This document shows positions 6,613-7,872 of a stretch of DNA of 7,872 bases, in pieces. The notes under the pieces are model-generated. The model had not been told where the DNA came from and searched no databases. It was given only the letters and a program-made list of their open reading frames with translations. A program made the translations under genes and the position numbers. Positions within the stretch are counted from its first letter, which is position 1; every line of letters starts with the position of its first letter. The DNA comes from Actinomycetota bacterium (GTDB lineage: Bacteria; Actinomycetota; Actinomycetes; Nanopelagicales; Nanopelagicaceae). The stretch lies in contig WLPB01000043.1 in the NCBI GenBank assembly GCA_009698975.1, forward strand, positions 1 through 7,872, in the 5' to 3' direction.

Positions 6613-7535
6613 AGGTAATTCTTGATACAGATCCAGGCATCGATGATGCTTTGGCATTTATATTGCTCAGGGCTATGCCAGAGATTTCGCTGCAGGCAAT
6701 TACTACGACTCATGGCAATACGACCGTTCAAAAGTGCACCGAGAATGCTCTCAAGCTTGTTGAGCTACTCGGTATGGAAAATATCCCAGTTGCAGAGGGT
6801 GCACATGAGCCTTTAGTAAAAACACTTTCGGTCGCTGAAGAGACACATGGCGATACCGGTCTTGGACATGCAGTTCTCCCGCCAGCAAAAATCAAGGCAG
6901 TCGAGAGTAATGCCGCCAATCTCATCATTGATATCGTCAATGCCAATCCAGGAGAGATAACGATTCTCTGTATCGGTCCCGTAACAAATCTGGCACTCGC
7001 ACTTTTGAAAGAGCCTTCTCTGCGCAAAAAGATTAAAAACGTAGTCTCTATGGCGGGAACAATCCATTACCCCGGTAATGCAACTCCATCCTCTGAATAC
7101 AACGTCTTCTGTGATCCAGAGGCCTTCGATATTCTCTTGCGTTCAGGCATTGATCTCACGATTGTTCCGCTCGATGTCACATATAAATGTCTCTTCACGA
7201 AGACGCATATCGAAAGACTTAAAGGTGTACGAGAAGATATCCATACCTTTATCGATCGTGCGACCGCCTTCTATATGGATTTCCATCTTGAGTATCAGGG
7301 GATTGAAGGATGCGCAATTAACGATCCGCTTGCGGCAGCTATTTTGCTAAAGCCTGAACTTGTCACGATGCGTGATTACTATGTAAATATCGAACTCCAT
7401 GGTGATTTCACAACCGCAAAACTATCAGCGGACCACTTTGTTGCACTTGGCAATCCACCTAATGCACAGGTTGCGATGGAGGTAGATGTTGAAGGATTTA
7501 TGGATTTCTTTATCGAGAGGGTGAAAACACTATGA
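6609..7535 (+). CDS. Inosine/uridine-type nucleoside hydrolase (IunH/Rih family)
   Basis: This enzyme would split ribonucleosides into free base and ribose in the cytoplasm. It has 308 aa, typical for the family (about 310). The N-terminus carries the calcium-binding signature DTDPGIDDA (6-14), with Asp8, Asp12 and Asp13, and then THGNTTV (34-40) with Asn37. [12 protein letters not shown] and [11 protein letters not shown] match the conserved middle blocks that hold the ribose. Near the C-terminus the final calcium ligand Asp239 is kept, but the residue before it is Asn238 (AINDPLAAA). Classical inosine/uridine hydrolases have the leaving-group His there (HDP). That suggests a different base preference or acid catalyst. 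Queuosine hydrolases of the QueK type also belong to this fold, so given the Qng1 neighbour this is an alternative assignment. ATGA overlaps on both sides place it between the MFS and the phosphorylase genes in one operon. Confidence 0.9.
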   Translation: MKVILDTDPGIDDALAFILLRAMPEISLQAITTTHGNTTVQKCTENALKLVELLGMENIPVAEGAHEPLVKTLSVAEETHGDTGLGHAVLPPAKIKAVESNAANLIIDIVNANPGEITILCIGPVTNLALALLKEPSLRKKIKNVVSMAGTIHYPGNATPSSEYNVFCDPEAFDILLRSGIDLTIVPLDVTYKCLFTKTHIERLKGVREDIHTFIDRATAFYMDFHLEYQGIEGCAINDPLAAAILLKPELVTMRDYYVNIELHGDFTTAKLSADHFVALGNPPNAQVAMEVDVEGFMDFFIERVKTL

Positions 7536-7872
7536 CGGAAAAGCAGCATCATCTCCACCTCAAGCCAGGTGATGTAGGCGAATATGTTCTGCTTCCCGGA
7601 GATCCTGGTCGCGCTGAAGTTATTGCCCGTCACTTCGATAATGCTGTGCATGTGGCCACTAACCGTGAGTATGTGACATATACCGGCTATCTCGACGGAG
7701 TAAAAGTTTCTGTCACCTCTACTGGAATTGGATGCCCCTCTGCCGCAATTGCAATGGAAGAACTTGTGCGAGTAGGTGCAAAGACCTTTATCCGCGTTGG
7801 AACGTCGGGTTCGATTCAACCCGGAACAAAATCTGGAGAGCTGGCAATTGTCTCTGGCGCTATTCGTGATGA
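7532..7872 (+). CDS. udp: Uridine phosphorylase-like nucleoside phosphorylase (3' end beyond window)
   Basis: The first 113 residues of a hexameric NP-I family phosphorylase, which converts a nucleoside plus phosphate into a base and (deoxy)ribose-1-phosphate. All phosphate-binding residues known from E. coli uridine phosphorylase appear in order: Gly23 in PGDPGR, Arg27, Arg45, Arg88 and Thr91 in [11 protein letters not shown] (87-97). STGIGCPS (63-70) and [14 protein letters not shown] (73-86) also match uridine phosphorylase more closely than DeoD, whose equivalent is RVGSCG. The Gln and Arg that set uracil specificity (166 and 168 in E. coli) lie past the window edge, so purine-nucleoside or broad specificity is not excluded. 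The ATG is in the ATGA overlap with the hydrolase stop, with a GAGAGG 11 bases upstream. No frame damage is seen; truncation is only by the window end. Confidence 0.82.
   Translation, partial: MTEKQHHLHLKPGDVGEYVLLPGDPGRAEVIARHFDNAVHVATNREYVTYTGYLDGVKVSVTSTGIGCPSAAIAMEELVRVGAKTFIRVGTSGSIQPGTKSGELAIVSGAIRD

Larger units (their letters stand above)
45..7872 (+). other. Putative nucleoside/queuosine uptake and salvage operon
   Basis: All eight genes run in the same direction. Junctions in order are: one-base overlap, one-base overlap, 14-base gap, 2-base gap, 50-base gap, four-base overlap, four-base overlap. No convincing promoter is visible inside. The spacing supports one transcript, with a possible sub-operon break at 5375-5424. 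The transcript probably extends beyond both window ends: the importer's lipoprotein gene is expected upstream, and the phosphorylase continues downstream. Confidence 0.6.

Noticed and set aside
7379..7819. A 146-codon open frame on the minus strand
   Set aside because: It lies opposite the hydrolase and phosphorylase genes, whose protein matches are strong. Its translation shows no family motifs and a composition typical of an antisense shadow.
1..7872. CRISPR arrays, tRNA/rRNA genes, insertion sequences, riboswitches (including preQ1 type), long repeats
   Set aside because: Coding sequence fills almost the entire window and no repeated units, terminal inverted repeats or cloverleaf-like segments were noticed. 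No non-coding stretch is long enough for a riboswitch except the 50-base gap, which shows only the weak hairpin.

Overview
The window is one dense, plus-strand gene cluster for taking up and breaking down nucleosides. It contains eight genes, the last cut by the window end. GC looks intermediate by eye. TTG and GTG starts appear beside ATG, gaps are tiny, and the proteins look actinobacterial (long second permease, MFS type, nucleoside hydrolase style). This suggests a streamlined actinobacterium, possibly a freshwater planktonic (acI-like) lineage. That placement is inference; there is no rRNA or other marker gene here.

Layout. Positions 45-3912 encode a three-gene ABC importer of the BMP/Nup nucleoside type: a double-domain ATPase and two permeases, joined by one-base stop/start overlaps. 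The lipoprotein that normally completes such a system is not in the window and would be expected upstream. Fourteen bases downstream is a 329-aa protein that I recognise as the queuosine-salvage family DUF2419/Qng1, a queuosine-5'-phosphate N-glycosylase (3927-4916). Two bases further on is a nucleoside 2-deoxyribosyltransferase-fold protein (4919-5374). A 50-base AT-rich gap with a weak hairpin follows; it is the only plausible break in the transcription unit. Then come an MFS transporter (5425-6612), an inosine/uridine-type nucleoside hydrolase (6609-7535) and the start of a uridine-phosphorylase-like gene (7532 to the end), the last two each overlapping the gene before by four bases.

How the genes may work together. 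The ABC importer would bring nucleosides in. The hydrolase, phosphorylase and deoxyribosyltransferase-like protein would cleave or exchange their N-glycosidic bonds. Qng1 would release queuine from queuosine monophosphate for insertion into tRNA. The most interesting point is that Qng1 directly follows a nucleoside importer and is followed by further glycosidic-bond enzymes. This could be a queuosine/queuine scavenging system in a bacterium that may not make queuosine itself, or a general nucleoside-salvage operon that also handles this modified nucleoside. No kinase that would make queuosine-5'-phosphate is visible. No RNA genes, mobile elements, CRISPR arrays or long repeats were found, and no gene-free stretch exceeds 50 bases.
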